Below are positions 42,589-52,100 of a DNA stretch of 64,000 nt, one piece after another. Position 1 is the stretch's first letter; the number at the start of each line of letters is the position of its first letter. Origin of the DNA: Proteobacteria bacterium ST_bin11. Its GTDB lineage: Bacteria > Pseudomonadota > Gammaproteobacteria > Methylococcales > Methylomonadaceae. The stretch lies in contig MSXO01000022.1 of assembly GCA_002083615.1 (NCBI GenBank), forward strand, positions 1 through 64,000. Reading direction: 5' to 3'. The notes under the pieces were generated by a model. That model saw only the letters and a list, made by a program, of their open reading frames with translations. It made no database searches and was not told the DNA's origin. The translations under genes were made by a program, and so were the position numbers.

Positions 42589-43034
42589 TCACCCACAAAC
42601 CTCCACCTCAAACACCGTCCCCTTAACCGCCACCACTTTCACTTTCGCCCCCATCGGACTGTCCTCCCCATGCACCGTCCAAACCGTATCGTCGGCCTTA
42701 ATCTTGCCCTGACCATTCTCAATCGGTGCAATCAGAAAAAAGTGCGACCAATGTACTGGGCGCCACGCTGATTCAATAAAGGATGATCGGTAACTTCTAC
42801 TGCGCGAGTGCGGGCGTATTTGCGCCAAGCCAACACCGACAACACAGCCAAAAAGGAAAACAACGACAACTGCACGTTAAACGGTATGACCGGCACTAAC
42901 AGCACCACCGCGCCGACGATAAACGCCGACACCGCCAGCCACAAGAAAAAGAAGCCGGTGACGACAATTTCCAAGGCTAAAAAGCCCACCGCCAGCACCC
43001 ACCAGTACCAAAACACGACGTCTTGCTCCAACAT
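42589..43034 (-). pseudogene. nfeD: NfeD-family membrane protein gene, frame broken at a T6 run
   Basis: The 5' frame encodes 100 residues: two or three membrane helices (VVFWYWWVLAVGFLALEIVV, FLWLAVSAFIVGAVVLLVPV, QLSLFSFLAVLSVLAW) then RGAQYIGRTFF and a stop at 42732. The other frame continues at once with FFLIAPIENGQGKIKADDTV, then WTVHGEDSP and VKGTVFEVEVCG, the OB-fold NfeD C-terminus. The join is at the A6/T6 run 42736-42741; one more T restores a single 148-residue NfeD. In mRNA the site reads U_UUU_UUC followed by UGA. NfeD normally partners the SPFH protein encoded just upstream. This may be a mutation, a sequencing error or programmed -1 frameshifting. Confidence 0.85.
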
Positions 43035-43036
43035 GA

Positions 43037-43957
43037 TCAGGCCTTTTTATTTAAAGCTTCTTTAGCCAGTTCGCCGATGCCGCCCAAAGCGCCGATCACG
43101 CTGGACGCTTCGAGCGGCATGAAGATCAGTTTGCTATTGTTGGCCGAGGCGACTTCTTTCAAGGACTCGATGTATTTTTGCGCGACGAAGTAGTTGATGG
43201 CCTGCACGTCACCTTTGGAAATGGCTTCAGACACCATCATGGTGGCGCGGGCTTCGGCTTCGGCAAGGCGTTCACGGGCTTCGGCATCGCGGAACGCGGC
43301 TTCTTTGCGGCCTTCGGCATCCAGAATCGCGCCTTGTTTCAAACCTTCGGCTTTGAGAATTTCCGCTTGCCGCAAACCTTCGGCTTCCAGAATCTGCGCG
43401 CGTTTTTCCCGTTCGGCTTTCATTTGTCTGGCCATGGAGTCGACCAAGTCTTTCGGCGGGGCGATGTCTTTGATTTCGATACGGGTGACTTTAAGTCCCC
43501 AGGGCGAAGTGGCTTCATCGACGACGGTTAACAGGCGGGCGTTGATTTCGTCGCGCCGCGATAGCAGTTCGTCCAGGTCCATGGAGCCCATGACGGTACG
43601 GATATTGGTCATCACCAGGTTGATAATAGCCATGTCGAGATAAGTAATCTCGTAAGCCGCTTTGGCGGCATCCATGATCTGGTAAAACACCACGCCGTCG
43701 ACCCGCACCATGGCGTTGTCTTTGGTGATTACCTCCTGAGACGGCACGTCCAGCACCTGTTCCATCATGTTAAGCTTGCGACCGATGCGGTCAATGATCG
43801 GCATGATGATATTCAAGCCGGGCGTCAAAGTCGCGGTATATTTACCGAAGCGTTCGACGGTGTACTCCATGCCTTGCGGGACAGATTTAACGCTCATGAA
43901 CACCATCAAAACCGCAAATACCAACAACATTATTGCGAATAAACCAAAGCCGCCCAT
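43037..43957 (-). CDS. qmcA: SPFH/Band 7 membrane protein, QmcA-like
   Basis: 306 residues. N-terminal membrane helix (FAIMLLVFAVLMVFMSVK), then the SPFH domain (VPQGMEYTVERFGKYTATLT, PSQEVITKDNAMVRVDGVVF, EITYLDMAIINLVMTNIRTV), and an Ala/Glu-rich coiled coil (EGLRQAEILKAEGLKQGAIL) ending in a hydrophobic ALGGIGELAKEAL tail. Such stomatin-like proteins form membrane microdomain scaffolds and pair with NfeD proteins. The nfeD ATG lies two bases after its stop. Confidence 0.92.
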   Translation of the reverse strand: MGGFGLFAIMLLVFAVLMVFMSVKSVPQGMEYTVERFGKYTATLTPGLNIIMPIIDRIGRKLNMMEQVLDVPSQEVITKDNAMVRVDGVVFYQIMDAAKAAYEITYLDMAIINLVMTNIRTVMGSMDLDELLSRRDEINARLLTVVDEATSPWGLKVTRIEIKDIAPPKDLVDSMARQMKAEREKRAQILEAEGLRQAEILKAEGLKQGAILDAEGRKEAAFRDAEARERLAEAEARATMMVSEAISKGDVQAINYFVAQKYIESLKEVASANNSKLIFMPLEASSVIGALGGIGELAKEALNKKA

Positions 43958-44058
43958 AGCGCCTCCTAAGTTGTGAAAATGAATTGTGTATTGCCAACGG
44001 TCACGCGGCTAATAATAATGTATGTCTCTTTAACTTGCTGGAAACAGGGTTCCGATTC

Positions 44059-44322
44059 ATGAATACTTTGATCTACTACAGTTTTAACGTAATGATTTTG
44101 GCGGTGATTATATTGGTCGTCGGCATGATCAAACCCAAGTGGATACTGCTGTGGATGGATAAACCCGGTCGCCTGCCCATCATGGCCATTGCCGGTGCGA
44201 TATTTATGGCCGGCGCGGTGATGTTCGGCGAAGGCAATAAACAAAAACAACAGGAACAAGCCGCCGCCGCAGCCAAGGTACCCGCGCAAAAAGCGGGCGA
44301 AGAAGTGCCAGACTTGCATTAA
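44059..44322 (+). CDS. Small two-helix membrane protein
   Basis: 87 residues from MNTLIYYSFNVMILAVIILV (ATG 44059). Two hydrophobic helices flank a short KPKWILLWMDKPGRLPI loop; the tail is Gln/Ala/Lys-rich (QKQQEQAAAAAKVPAQK). No recognised family. A longer frame from 43984 adds residues without helix or signal character. It is convergent with the transglutaminase gene, 7 bp away. Confidence 0.65.
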   Translation: MNTLIYYSFNVMILAVIILVVGMIKPKWILLWMDKPGRLPIMAIAGAIFMAGAVMFGEGNKQKQQEQAAAAAKVPAQKAGEEVPDLH

Positions 44323-44329
44323 TTCCCGC

Positions 44330-46282
44330 TTACACGCGGAGGCTGCCAACCAAGCTTTTTAATGCTTGCAAATCACCTAGTTCGGCGTTTGCTTCGTAAC
44401 GCAAACGAATAAAAATAGCGGTAATTTGTTCTATCGACCCGGCTAAATCCGGACGCTGCTGTTTGGCACGTTGTGCCAAGGTGTTGGGTCCGTCGCTTGG
44501 CTCCACTGAGATACCTGCTTTGCGCAACTTGAGGCAAAACCGGCGATACAAGGTTAGGGCAGGGTCTTGGCGGAGCAGGTTCGGTCGCAATAAGCGCCAA
44601 GCCAATACGCCGCCGATACCGGCAACACTAATCAACAGCCAGTAGCCAAGCTTGACGAAATTATCGACGCCTAAGCTTTGTAAAAACGCCCTCTGATTGA
44701 CCGTGTCGTAATTGATGATCCAGCGCTGCCAGTTGTAATCGACGCTTTGCCAAAGTTGTCGGCCACGTTGCAGCCAGGACAAGGTCTTGGCGTCGAGTTG
44801 CAGCGGACTGAAATTCACTGCACCGCTGGCAATTTGTAAATCCACATTCACCCCGCGCTCGATGCGTTCCGGGGCGACAGCGGCAGTCGGATCGAATCTG
44901 ACCCAGCCACGTCCGTCCAACCAAGCTTCCGCCCAAGCATGTGCATCGGCTTGCCTGATCTCCAGAAAGCCGCCGACCTCGTTGATTTGTCCGCCTTGAT
45001 AACCGCCCACCACCCGGGCCGGAATCTCCGCCACCCGCAGCAAATACACAAAGGCAGTGGCGTAATGACTGCAAAACCCGGCTCGGCGCTCGAACAAAAA
45101 GGTCTCGATGGGTTTGTCCGGCATCGCTTCCGGGCTAAGGGTGTAGTGAAAGTTTTCCTGGCGAAAATGTTGCAATAAATTGGCGATAAATACCTCGGGC
45201 AGGGCTTGCTGCGTTTGCAACTGCTCAACCAACTCGACGATTTTTGCTGATGGTTTGCCGGGTAGTTGCAGATTTTCCTGGCGCTCGGTTTTGCTGATGC
45301 CGCCGGTGTTATAGATAGGCGATGAGCTAAGCCGATACTCGGCGCGGTCACCGGGATTCTTATTCGTGATTAGCTGATACAAACCGTTGCGCCGTAAGCC
45401 CGCGCCAAACTCGGTGGGCATCTCCAGCGCAAACACCCAGTTTTGTTTCTGCGGCTCCATCATCAGCGTGTATATGTAACTCGGATCGCTGAACGTCGGT
45501 TGATCGGGGTTATTCTCGCGGCCCAGCACCGGTGGCGCGCGCCAACTTATTCCGTCGGTACTGGCATAGATCGGCCCGCGCCAATAGCGCTGCGATGGCC
45601 GCGGCAGTTCCCCGTCGAATTTGACCCGAAACACCAACTCCGGCGAAAGACTCAATTCGGCAATCGAGCCGGGTTCCAAGGTATTGCTCAGACCGCTCTT
45701 GGCGCGGGTATCGTCGTCCAGCCAACTCCAATGCGGCGCTTCTAGGCGCGGAAACAACACAAACAATACCAAGGCCAGCGGCAAGCTTTGCAGAATAATC
45801 GCCGCCGAGGTTTTTAGGGCCGCCAGGGCTTGCGGTGCCTGGCTGTTTTGGGTAATCAAAGTAGCCAACAAGACGCCAGATACCAGCACGATGTAAAGCG
45901 CCATAAAAATGCTTTCTTCGTATAGAAATTGGGTAACGGCGACAATAAAAGCCAGATAAACGATCACATAGACATCGCGCTTGCTGTGGATTTCCAGCAA
46001 CTTCAAACCCAGCGCCACCACGAACAGGCCCGTGCCGGCATCGCGGCCAAATACCGACCGTTGCTGACTGTATAACAGGGCAATCCCCAGTAGCATCAAT
46101 AAAAAAACGATAAACCGGTTGGGTAGATAGTGCGTCTGCCACAGGCTTAATAATCGCCAGAGTAGCATTAGCGTAAAAAATCCGAACAGCAGCGGCGGGA
46201 TATGCCAAGCATGCGGCAGGGTGATCAGCCCTATCGAACCCACCATGAATAGCAGTAAACGAGGAGACGGCGTATAGCTCAT
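44330..46282 (-). CDS. Membrane transglutaminase-like protein (TgpA type)
   Basis: 650 residues from MSYTPSPRLLLFMVGSIGLI. Seven or so N-terminal helices (to about 180), then a periplasmic DUF3488-type region. The transglutaminase-like domain has the catalytic triad in RRAGFCSHYATAFVYLLRVA (Cys), ADAHAWAEAWLDGRGWVRFD (His) and the following Asp. One helix (YWLLISVAGIGGVLAWRLL) and a cytoplasmic DUF4129-like tail end it. It resembles TgpA of Pseudomonas. It follows DUF58 by 2 bp in the classic moxR-DUF58-tgpA operon. Confidence 0.92.
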   Translation of the reverse strand: MSYTPSPRLLLFMVGSIGLITLPHAWHIPPLLFGFFTLMLLWRLLSLWQTHYLPNRFIVFLLMLLGIALLYSQQRSVFGRDAGTGLFVVALGLKLLEIHSKRDVYVIVYLAFIVAVTQFLYEESIFMALYIVLVSGVLLATLITQNSQAPQALAALKTSAAIILQSLPLALVLFVLFPRLEAPHWSWLDDDTRAKSGLSNTLEPGSIAELSLSPELVFRVKFDGELPRPSQRYWRGPIYASTDGISWRAPPVLGRENNPDQPTFSDPSYIYTLMMEPQKQNWVFALEMPTEFGAGLRRNGLYQLITNKNPGDRAEYRLSSSPIYNTGGISKTERQENLQLPGKPSAKIVELVEQLQTQQALPEVFIANLLQHFRQENFHYTLSPEAMPDKPIETFLFERRAGFCSHYATAFVYLLRVAEIPARVVGGYQGGQINEVGGFLEIRQADAHAWAEAWLDGRGWVRFDPTAAVAPERIERGVNVDLQIASGAVNFSPLQLDAKTLSWLQRGRQLWQSVDYNWQRWIINYDTVNQRAFLQSLGVDNFVKLGYWLLISVAGIGGVLAWRLLRPNLLRQDPALTLYRRFCLKLRKAGISVEPSDGPNTLAQRAKQQRPDLAGSIEQITAIFIRLRYEANAELGDLQALKSLVGSLRV

Positions 46283-46284
46283 GG

Positions 46285-47235
46285 TCAAAATAGCGCCAAG
46301 GCCTGCAGGCATTTGCGGTAATGCGTCGCGCCACTATCCGGCGCTAGCCGCAAACCTGGCAGCAACAAACCGTAACGCAAACCGGCCTGCTCGGCGTCCA
46401 CCAACCAACGGCATAGCTGACTGAGGCGCTCTTCGGTGTGATGGCCCGGTGCCTGTTGATAATCCAGCCACAGCTCGCTGGAACTGGCACCGCTGTAGTA
46501 TTTGCTGTGCACGCCCTGGCCTTTGGCGAAGGCTTTCCAGTGGATTTGTCGAATCGCATCGCCGCGTTGATAGGCTCTTACCCCATCAAACTCATCACCG
46601 CTACGGCGGTTTTGACCGGGCATTTCCTGACCGCCGTTGCTGTCTGGAAACGGCAGCTGTTGGTTGGCCGGTTTAGGGTAAACCAGCAGCGGGCAATCGA
46701 AACGTAAGGGTGCCCAAGCCCGAAATAAGCCCAAAGGATAGGTGCTGGAAAGGGTTAAGGTGCCCGGTAGCTGCCAACCGCGTTGTTGGGTAGCTTGATA
46801 CAGCGTGACGGTTTGGCTTTGTTCGGCGGGTAAGCTGATCGCTAACTCGGATTGCAAGGCAAGGTCTATGGCAAAACGCGGCTGTTGACTCGGATTGCTG
46901 AGCTGGAAACAAAATGGCCCGGCTTGTCCGGCAAATACCGCTTGTTGGCGGGCGGGTTGAATCACTAAGCCGGCTAAGGCTTTGAAGCTATGTAATATGG
47001 TGACGAAAAAGATACTGGCCAGCAAAAATCCCAGTAGATAAGCCAGATTATTGTTGTAGACAAAACCGATCAGTACCAGCAACAAAATCAACAACACAAA
47101 AGCCAAGCCGCGTTGGGTCGGTAAAATAAACACCCGGCGCTGGGTCAGCACAATCGGCCCGGCGACCGGTGCTTCACCACGAAAAAAGCGCGACGGTTTA
47201 AAGCGCTGCTTTAAAGATAAGGTCGCTATGCTCAA
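46285..47235 (-). CDS. DUF58 domain protein
   Basis: 316 residues with two membrane helices near the N-terminus (AFVLLILLLVLIGFVYNNNL and YLLGFLLASIFFVTILHSF) and the conserved DUF58 segment FDGVRAYQRGDAIRQIHWKA about two thirds in. Its start appears to be a TTG overlapping the moxR stop (TTGA), since no in-frame ATG is near. DUF58 proteins are partners of MoxR ATPases, possibly in envelope protein assembly. Confidence 0.9.
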   Translation of the reverse strand: MSIATLSLKQRFKPSRFFRGEAPVAGPIVLTQRRVFILPTQRGLAFVLLILLLVLIGFVYNNNLAYLLGFLLASIFFVTILHSFKALAGLVIQPARQQAVFAGQAGPFCFQLSNPSQQPRFAIDLALQSELAISLPAEQSQTVTLYQATQQRGWQLPGTLTLSSTYPLGLFRAWAPLRFDCPLLVYPKPANQQLPFPDSNGGQEMPGQNRRSGDEFDGVRAYQRGDAIRQIHWKAFAKGQGVHSKYYSGASSSELWLDYQQAPGHHTEERLSQLCRWLVDAEQAGLRYGLLLPGLRLAPDSGATHYRKCLQALALF

Positions 47236-48137
47236 AGTACCGGCACATGCTTAAGGATCGGCGCAACAATGGCCGCAGCGTCATTGGCAGACACATTCAA
47301 GCGATGCCCGGCCACTGCCGGCAATACTGCTTGCAGGTCTTCCGGCAGTACGGCCCTTCGCTTATCAATCAGCGCCCACGCCTTGGCGGCGGCCAGCAAA
47401 CCCAAGCCCGCGCGCGGCGACAGGCCGCTGGCAAAGTCGGTGGATTGGCGGCTGAAGGCCAGAATGGCTTGCAGATAGTCCAGTAAGGCTGGCGACACAT
47501 GTATTTGATCTGCCGCCTGTTGCAAGTCGGCCAATTGCGTCGGCAGTAAGGCCACCGGCAGCTCGTCGATCAATACATGCCGAGGTTGGCCGCTTAATAA
47601 CTCGCGCTCGGCCTGCCGACTGGGGTAACCCAATTCGATACGCATCAAAAACCGGTCGACTTGCGATTCAGGCAGGGGAAAGGTGCCGATTTGATGCGCC
47701 GGATTTTGCGTAGCGATCACGAAAAACGGTTGCGGCAAGGGGTAAGTGCGGCCTTCAACGGTCACTTGCCGTTCTTCCATCGCTTCCAATAAGGCGCTTT
47801 GCGCTTTTGGCGTGGCGCGGTTGATTTCGTCAGCCAGGATCATTTGCTTGAAAATCGGCCCAGGGTGAAAACTAAACAGCTGCTGTTGAGCGTCAAATAC
47901 CGAAGAACCGACGATGTCGGCGGGCAAAATATCGCTGGTGAATTGAATCCGCTGATACTCCAAGCCAAACAATCGCGCCAAGGTGTGAGACAGTGTGGTT
48001 TTTCCGACGCCGGGAATGTCTTCGATCAGCAAATGGCCTTTCGCCAGCAAGCAGCAAACCGCTAAACGAATTTGTTGCTGTTTGCCAAGAATGACTTGAT
48101 TGGCGGCGACGAGTAAGCGATCGAGTGCAAGGTCCAT
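47232..48137 (-). CDS. MoxR-family AAA+ ATPase
   Basis: 301 residues. Walker A GHLLIEDIPGVGKTTLSHTL, Walker B MILADEINRATPKAQSALLE, sensor VIATQNPAHQIGTFPLPESQ, and arginine-finger region DRFLMRIELGYPS. C-terminal lid domain with SGLSPRAGLGLLAAAKAWAL. A chaperone-like ATPase first in the operon with DUF58 and the transglutaminase protein. The family name comes from methanol dehydrogenase maturation (moxR), but this operon type is general and does not itself imply methanol oxidation. Confidence 0.93.
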   Translation of the reverse strand: MDLALDRLLVAANQVILGKQQQIRLAVCCLLAKGHLLIEDIPGVGKTTLSHTLARLFGLEYQRIQFTSDILPADIVGSSVFDAQQQLFSFHPGPIFKQMILADEINRATPKAQSALLEAMEERQVTVEGRTYPLPQPFFVIATQNPAHQIGTFPLPESQVDRFLMRIELGYPSRQAERELLSGQPRHVLIDELPVALLPTQLADLQQAADQIHVSPALLDYLQAILAFSRQSTDFASGLSPRAGLGLLAAAKAWALIDKRRAVLPEDLQAVLPAVAGHRLNVSANDAAAIVAPILKHVPVL

Positions 48138-48281
48138 GGTGCGGGATAGCGGAATTTGAGTTGCCCCGAGTATAGATCAGCTTAGTTGCACCTGCTCATC
48201 GCTTCATTGTATAAACCATCGATTGATTACCCGGCCCAAGCACCGGTTATTAGACCATGCAGCGCCGCTGCGGAGAGTGCC

Positions 48282-48623
48282 ATGAAAGAATACGATGAAG
48301 TGCGCGACCAATTATTAAACATGCTGGAAGAACTGGACGATAGATTAGGGAAAATCACCGATGACGTGCGTCACGAAGACAAACCGTTGGCCCAGGACTT
48401 TTCCGAACAAGCCGTCGAAACCGAAAACGACGAAGTATTGGATGCGCTAGGCAACGCCGCCCGCGACGAAGTGGAGAAAATTAAACAAGCCATTTCCCGC
48501 ATCGATGCCGGTACTTACGGTATTTGTCTGAACTGCGGCGAACCTATCAAAAAAGAGCGTTTAGCCGCCGTGCCTTACGCCAATCAGTGCGTACGTTGCG
48601 CGGGCAATAGCCAGCGAAGTTAG
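48282..48623 (+). CDS. DksA/TraR-type C4 zinc-finger protein
   Basis: 113 residues from ATG 48282, preceded by CGGAGAG; the longer frame from 48186 lacks family similarity. A coiled-coil N-terminal half (YDEVRDQLLNMLEELDDRLG) and a four-Cys zinc finger CLNCGEPIKKERLAAVPYAN ending QCVRC. Such short DksA-like proteins bind RNA polymerase or are of unknown role. It lacks the Asp-Ala tip motif position I would expect for full DksA, so it is called DksA-like only. Confidence 0.85.
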   Translation: MKEYDEVRDQLLNMLEELDDRLGKITDDVRHEDKPLAQDFSEQAVETENDEVLDALGNAARDEVEKIKQAISRIDAGTYGICLNCGEPIKKERLAAVPYANQCVRCAGNSQRS

Positions 48624-48741
48624 CGATTGGCAGTTCCGGCCGTTCGCGGGCCTAAACCAGGCGCGATAAAGCCGGCCTGTTTTGAATTGTGTACTATTCT
48701 TGCCGACGATGATCATTCCATTTGTCGCCGAGATATAAACC

Positions 48742-49779
48742 ATGGATATTGCCGAACTACTGACTTTTTCCGTCAAAAATAAAGCTTCCGACTTGCATCT
48801 TTCCGCCGGTCTGCCGCCGATGATCCGGGTGGACGGCGATATCCGCCGCATCAACATCCCATCGTTAAATCACAAAGAAGTTCATGCGCTGATTTACGAC
48901 ATCATGAACGATAAGCAGCGCCGCGATTACGAAGAGTTTCTGGAGACCGACTTTTCCTTCGCATTGCCCGGCGTGGCGCGCTTCCGGGTGAATGCGTTCA
49001 ACCAAGATCGCGGGGCCGGCGCGGTATTCCGGACCATTCCGTCCAAAGTCTTGACCCTAGAAGATTTGGACGCCCCCAAGTTTTTCGCGGAACTGTGTAC
49101 CAAACCGCGTGGTTTGATTTTGGTGACCGGCCCGACCGGTTCCGGTAAATCCACCACCTTGGCGGCGATGGTGAACCATATTAACTCCAACGATTACGCC
49201 CACATCCTGACGGTCGAAGACCCCATCGAGTTTGTGCACGAAAGTCAAAAGTGTTTGATCAACCAACGCGAGGTACATCGCGATACCTTGGGTTTTAACG
49301 AAGCCTTGCGTTCAGCATTACGGGAAGATCCGGACATCATTCTGGTGGGCGAGATGCGGGACTTGGAAACCATCCGGTTGGCGCTGACCGCTGCGGAAAC
49401 CGGTCACTTGGTGTTCGGCACCCTGCATACCACTTCGGCTGCAAAAACGATCGACCGGATCATCGATGTATTCCCCGCCGCCGAAAAAGACATGATTCGG
49501 GCGATGTTGTCAGAGTCGCTGCAAGCGGTTATTTCGCAAACCCTGTTGAAAAAAGTCGGCGGTGGCCGAATTGCCGCCCATGAAATCATGGTCGGCACGC
49601 CGGCCATTCGTAACTTGATCCGCGAAGCCAAGGTGGCGCAGATGTATTCGGCGATCCAAACCGGACGCAGAGACGGCATGCAAACCCTCGATCAGAATTT
49701 GAAGGAGTTGGTCGATAAAGGCCTAATTACCGCAAAAGGTGCGATGGTTAAAGCGGTCAACAAAGACATGTTCCGTTAA
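48742..49779 (+). CDS. pilT: Type IV pilus retraction ATPase PilT
   Basis: 345 residues. MDIAELLTFSVKNKASDLHL start, PAS-like N-domain, Walker A GPTGSGKSTTLAAMV, Asp box EDPIEFVH, Walker B DIILVGEMRDLETIRLALTA and His box GHLVFGTLHTTSA. C-terminal AIRNLIREAKVAQMYSAIQT with the AIRNLIRE motif needed for retraction. Forms the hexameric motor powering pilus retraction. The PilU gene follows 15 bp later. Confidence 0.96.
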   Translation: MDIAELLTFSVKNKASDLHLSAGLPPMIRVDGDIRRINIPSLNHKEVHALIYDIMNDKQRRDYEEFLETDFSFALPGVARFRVNAFNQDRGAGAVFRTIPSKVLTLEDLDAPKFFAELCTKPRGLILVTGPTGSGKSTTLAAMVNHINSNDYAHILTVEDPIEFVHESQKCLINQREVHRDTLGFNEALRSALREDPDIILVGEMRDLETIRLALTAAETGHLVFGTLHTTSAAKTIDRIIDVFPAAEKDMIRAMLSESLQAVISQTLLKKVGGGRIAAHEIMVGTPAIRNLIREAKVAQMYSAIQTGRRDGMQTLDQNLKELVDKGLITAKGAMVKAVNKDMFR

Positions 49780-49794
49780 TTTTAAGGAGGCGTC

Positions 49795-50928
49795 ATGGAC
49801 TTCAAAGCCCTATTGGCCCTGATGGTGGAAAAAAAAGCGTCTGACTTATTCATTACCGCCGGGCGGCCTCCGTCGATGAAAGTCAACGGCAAAGTCGTTG
49901 AAGTTTCCAAGACCCTTTTAAACAGCGAACAGACCATGATGCTAGTGTTGAGCATCATGTCGCAACGGCAACGCGACGAATTTGAAAACACTCATGAATG
50001 CCAGTTTGCACTCAGTGCCCACAATCTGGGACGCTTCCGGGTCAGCGCGTTCACTCAACGCGATTCGGCAGGCATGGTGTTGCGGCGCATCGAAACCACC
50101 ATCCCCAGCGCCGAAGAGTTGCATCTGCCGCCGGTTTTGAAAGAACTAATCATGTACAAACGCGGCCTGGTCATGTTCGTCGGCGCCACCGGTACCGGTA
50201 AATCCACTTCGCTGGCTGCCTTGATCAGACATCGCAATGAAAACAGCAGCGGGCACATCATTTCCATCGAAGACCCGATCGAATTTATTCACCCGCATCA
50301 AGGTTGTATCATCACTCAGCGCGAAGTCGGATTGGATACCGAGTCTTTTGAAGTGGCGTTAAAAAACACCCTACGGCAAGCGCCGGACGTGATTCTGATC
50401 GGTGAGGTGAGAACCCGCGAGACCATGCAGCATGCGATTACTTTCGCGGAAACCGGGCATTTGTGCGTTTGCACCCTGCACGCCAACAACGCCAACCAGG
50501 CTATTGATCGGATCCTGCATTTTTTTCCGGACGAAATGCACGGTCAGTTGTTTATGGACTTGTCCTTAAACCTGCGTGGTATTGTCGCCCAGCAACTGAT
50601 TCAACGCGCCGATGGCAAAGGTCGCTACCCTGCCATCGAGATTCTGCTGAATACGCCCCTGGTGGCGGACATGGTCCGCAAAGGCGAAGTGCATAAGTTA
50701 AAAGAGCTGATGAAAAGTTCGCGCGAGCATGGCATGCAGACTTTCGATCAAGCGCTTTATGATCTGTATACTGCCGGCAAAATTGGGTACGATGACGCCT
50801 TGCACGCTGCCGATTCTCGTAACGAGGTGCGTCTGATGATCAAGCTAGGCGCCGAAAACGTTAATTTTGAAACCACCGGCATGACATTGACCGAAAGTGA
50901 TGACGAGGGTGGCAGTCTTTTTAAATAA
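49795..50928 (+). CDS. pilU: Type IV pilus retraction ATPase PilU
   Basis: 377 residues. MDFKALLALMVEKKASDLFI start, Walker A GATGTGKSTSLAAL, EDPIEFIHPHQ, Walker B DVILIGEVRTRETMQHAITF and GHLCVCTLHANNANQAIDRI. The longer C-terminus with MTLTESDDEGGSLFK and pairing behind pilT identify PilU, the accessory retraction ATPase. An AAGGAGG ribosome site precedes its ATG. Confidence 0.95.
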   Translation: MDFKALLALMVEKKASDLFITAGRPPSMKVNGKVVEVSKTLLNSEQTMMLVLSIMSQRQRDEFENTHECQFALSAHNLGRFRVSAFTQRDSAGMVLRRIETTIPSAEELHLPPVLKELIMYKRGLVMFVGATGTGKSTSLAALIRHRNENSSGHIISIEDPIEFIHPHQGCIITQREVGLDTESFEVALKNTLRQAPDVILIGEVRTRETMQHAITFAETGHLCVCTLHANNANQAIDRILHFFPDEMHGQLFMDLSLNLRGIVAQQLIQRADGKGRYPAIEILLNTPLVADMVRKGEVHKLKELMKSSREHGMQTFDQALYDLYTAGKIGYDDALHAADSRNEVRLMIKLGAENVNFETTGMTLTESDDEGGSLFK

Positions 50929-50942
50929 TCTCGGAAGCTCGC

Positions 50943-52097
50943 TTGTTTACTTTTAGTCCCCGTAAAGTCTCTCTACAAAACGCCGGCTCGGCACTATTGA
51001 TTCTATGGCTGGCCGGCTGTGCATCGCAGCCGCCGACCGCTGATAAGCCCAATAGCCGGGTTCGCACTCCCACTCAGCAAGCTGCGCCCAACCAATCTCG
51101 CAAAGCTACGCCAGACCTAAGGCCGTTCGCCAGCGTCGGCGGTTATCATGCCACGGCAGTCAGCGGCGATTACGCCGGCTATCCGGCCCTGAACCAGTTT
51201 ATCGAACAGATGGTGCAGAAACACGGTTTTGACCGCGACTATCTGCAAGGCCTGTTTTCCCAAGCAAAACGCAAACAATGGACGCTGGACTACCTGGCCA
51301 AATCGGATCAGGGGATGAAAGGCAAACCCAGCAAAGGCGGCTGGACCCGTTATCGCGCCCAATTCCTGGACGACCGGCATATCAGCGCCGGCATCAGTTT
51401 TTGGCAGAAACATCACGCAACCCTACAACGCGCGAGCCAGCAATATGGCGTGCCGGCCGAATACATCCTGGGCATCATGGCGGTAGAAACCACCTTTGGT
51501 AGCTTTGTCGGCAACCACCGAATCATCGATGCCTTGACCACCTTGGGCTTTGACTATCAGCGGCGCGGCGAATATTTCCGCAGCGAACTGGAAAACTTTC
51601 TGGTGATGAGCCGCACAGAAGGCCTGGATCCCGGCAAACCGGTTGGCTCGTTCGCCGGCGCCATGGGGCTGGGCCAATTCATGCCGAGCAGTTTTTTGCA
51701 ATGGGCGGTGGATTTTAACGGCGATGGCCGCCGCGACCTGTGGAACCCGGAAGACGTGATCGGCAGCGTGGCGAACTATTTTGCCCAGCACGGCTGGCAA
51801 GCTGGCAAGCCCATTGTCTCGCAGACGCGCGGCAGTTTCAGCGGCATCGACAGTTTGGAGCCGGGCGCGGACCACGCTTATCCTTTGGATACATTGGTTA
51901 AAGCAGGTGTAGAACCGGCTGATTCATGCGCTTGCGATTATCCGTTGCGGCTGTTGTTGCTCCGGCATCAAAGCAAGGATGAGTATTTACTGGGCCATCC
52001 CAATTTTTACGCGATTACCCGGTATAACCAGAGCACGCATTATGCGATGGCGGTGCATGAGTTGGCGTTGGCGATTAAGAGGGGATATCACGGGTAG
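50943..52097 (+). CDS. mltB: Membrane-bound lytic murein transglycosylase B
   Basis: 384 residues. Lipoprotein signal LLILWLAGC with Cys26. The start appears to be TTG at 50943, behind a CGGAAG site; no in-frame ATG precedes the signal. The catalytic domain has YILGIMAVETTFGSFVGNHR (catalytic Glu), FDYQRRGEYFRSELENFLVM, GSFAGAMGLGQFMPSSFLQW and DLWNPEDVIGSVANYFAQHG. It cleaves peptidoglycan glycan strands with anhydro-product formation. It follows pilU by 14 bp. Structured repeat D begins just after its stop. Confidence 0.94.
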   Translation: MFTFSPRKVSLQNAGSALLILWLAGCASQPPTADKPNSRVRTPTQQAAPNQSRKATPDLRPFASVGGYHATAVSGDYAGYPALNQFIEQMVQKHGFDRDYLQGLFSQAKRKQWTLDYLAKSDQGMKGKPSKGGWTRYRAQFLDDRHISAGISFWQKHHATLQRASQQYGVPAEYILGIMAVETTFGSFVGNHRIIDALTTLGFDYQRRGEYFRSELENFLVMSRTEGLDPGKPVGSFAGAMGLGQFMPSSFLQWAVDFNGDGRRDLWNPEDVIGSVANYFAQHGWQAGKPIVSQTRGSFSGIDSLEPGADHAYPLDTLVKAGVEPADSCACDYPLRLLLLRHQSKDEYLLGHPNFYAITRYNQSTHYAMAVHELALAIKRGYHG

Positions 52098-52100
52098 GGT

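Noticed and set aside
47232..48137. MoxR gene as evidence of methanol dehydrogenase maturation
   Set aside because: The moxR-DUF58-transglutaminase operon is widespread in bacteria without methanol oxidation.
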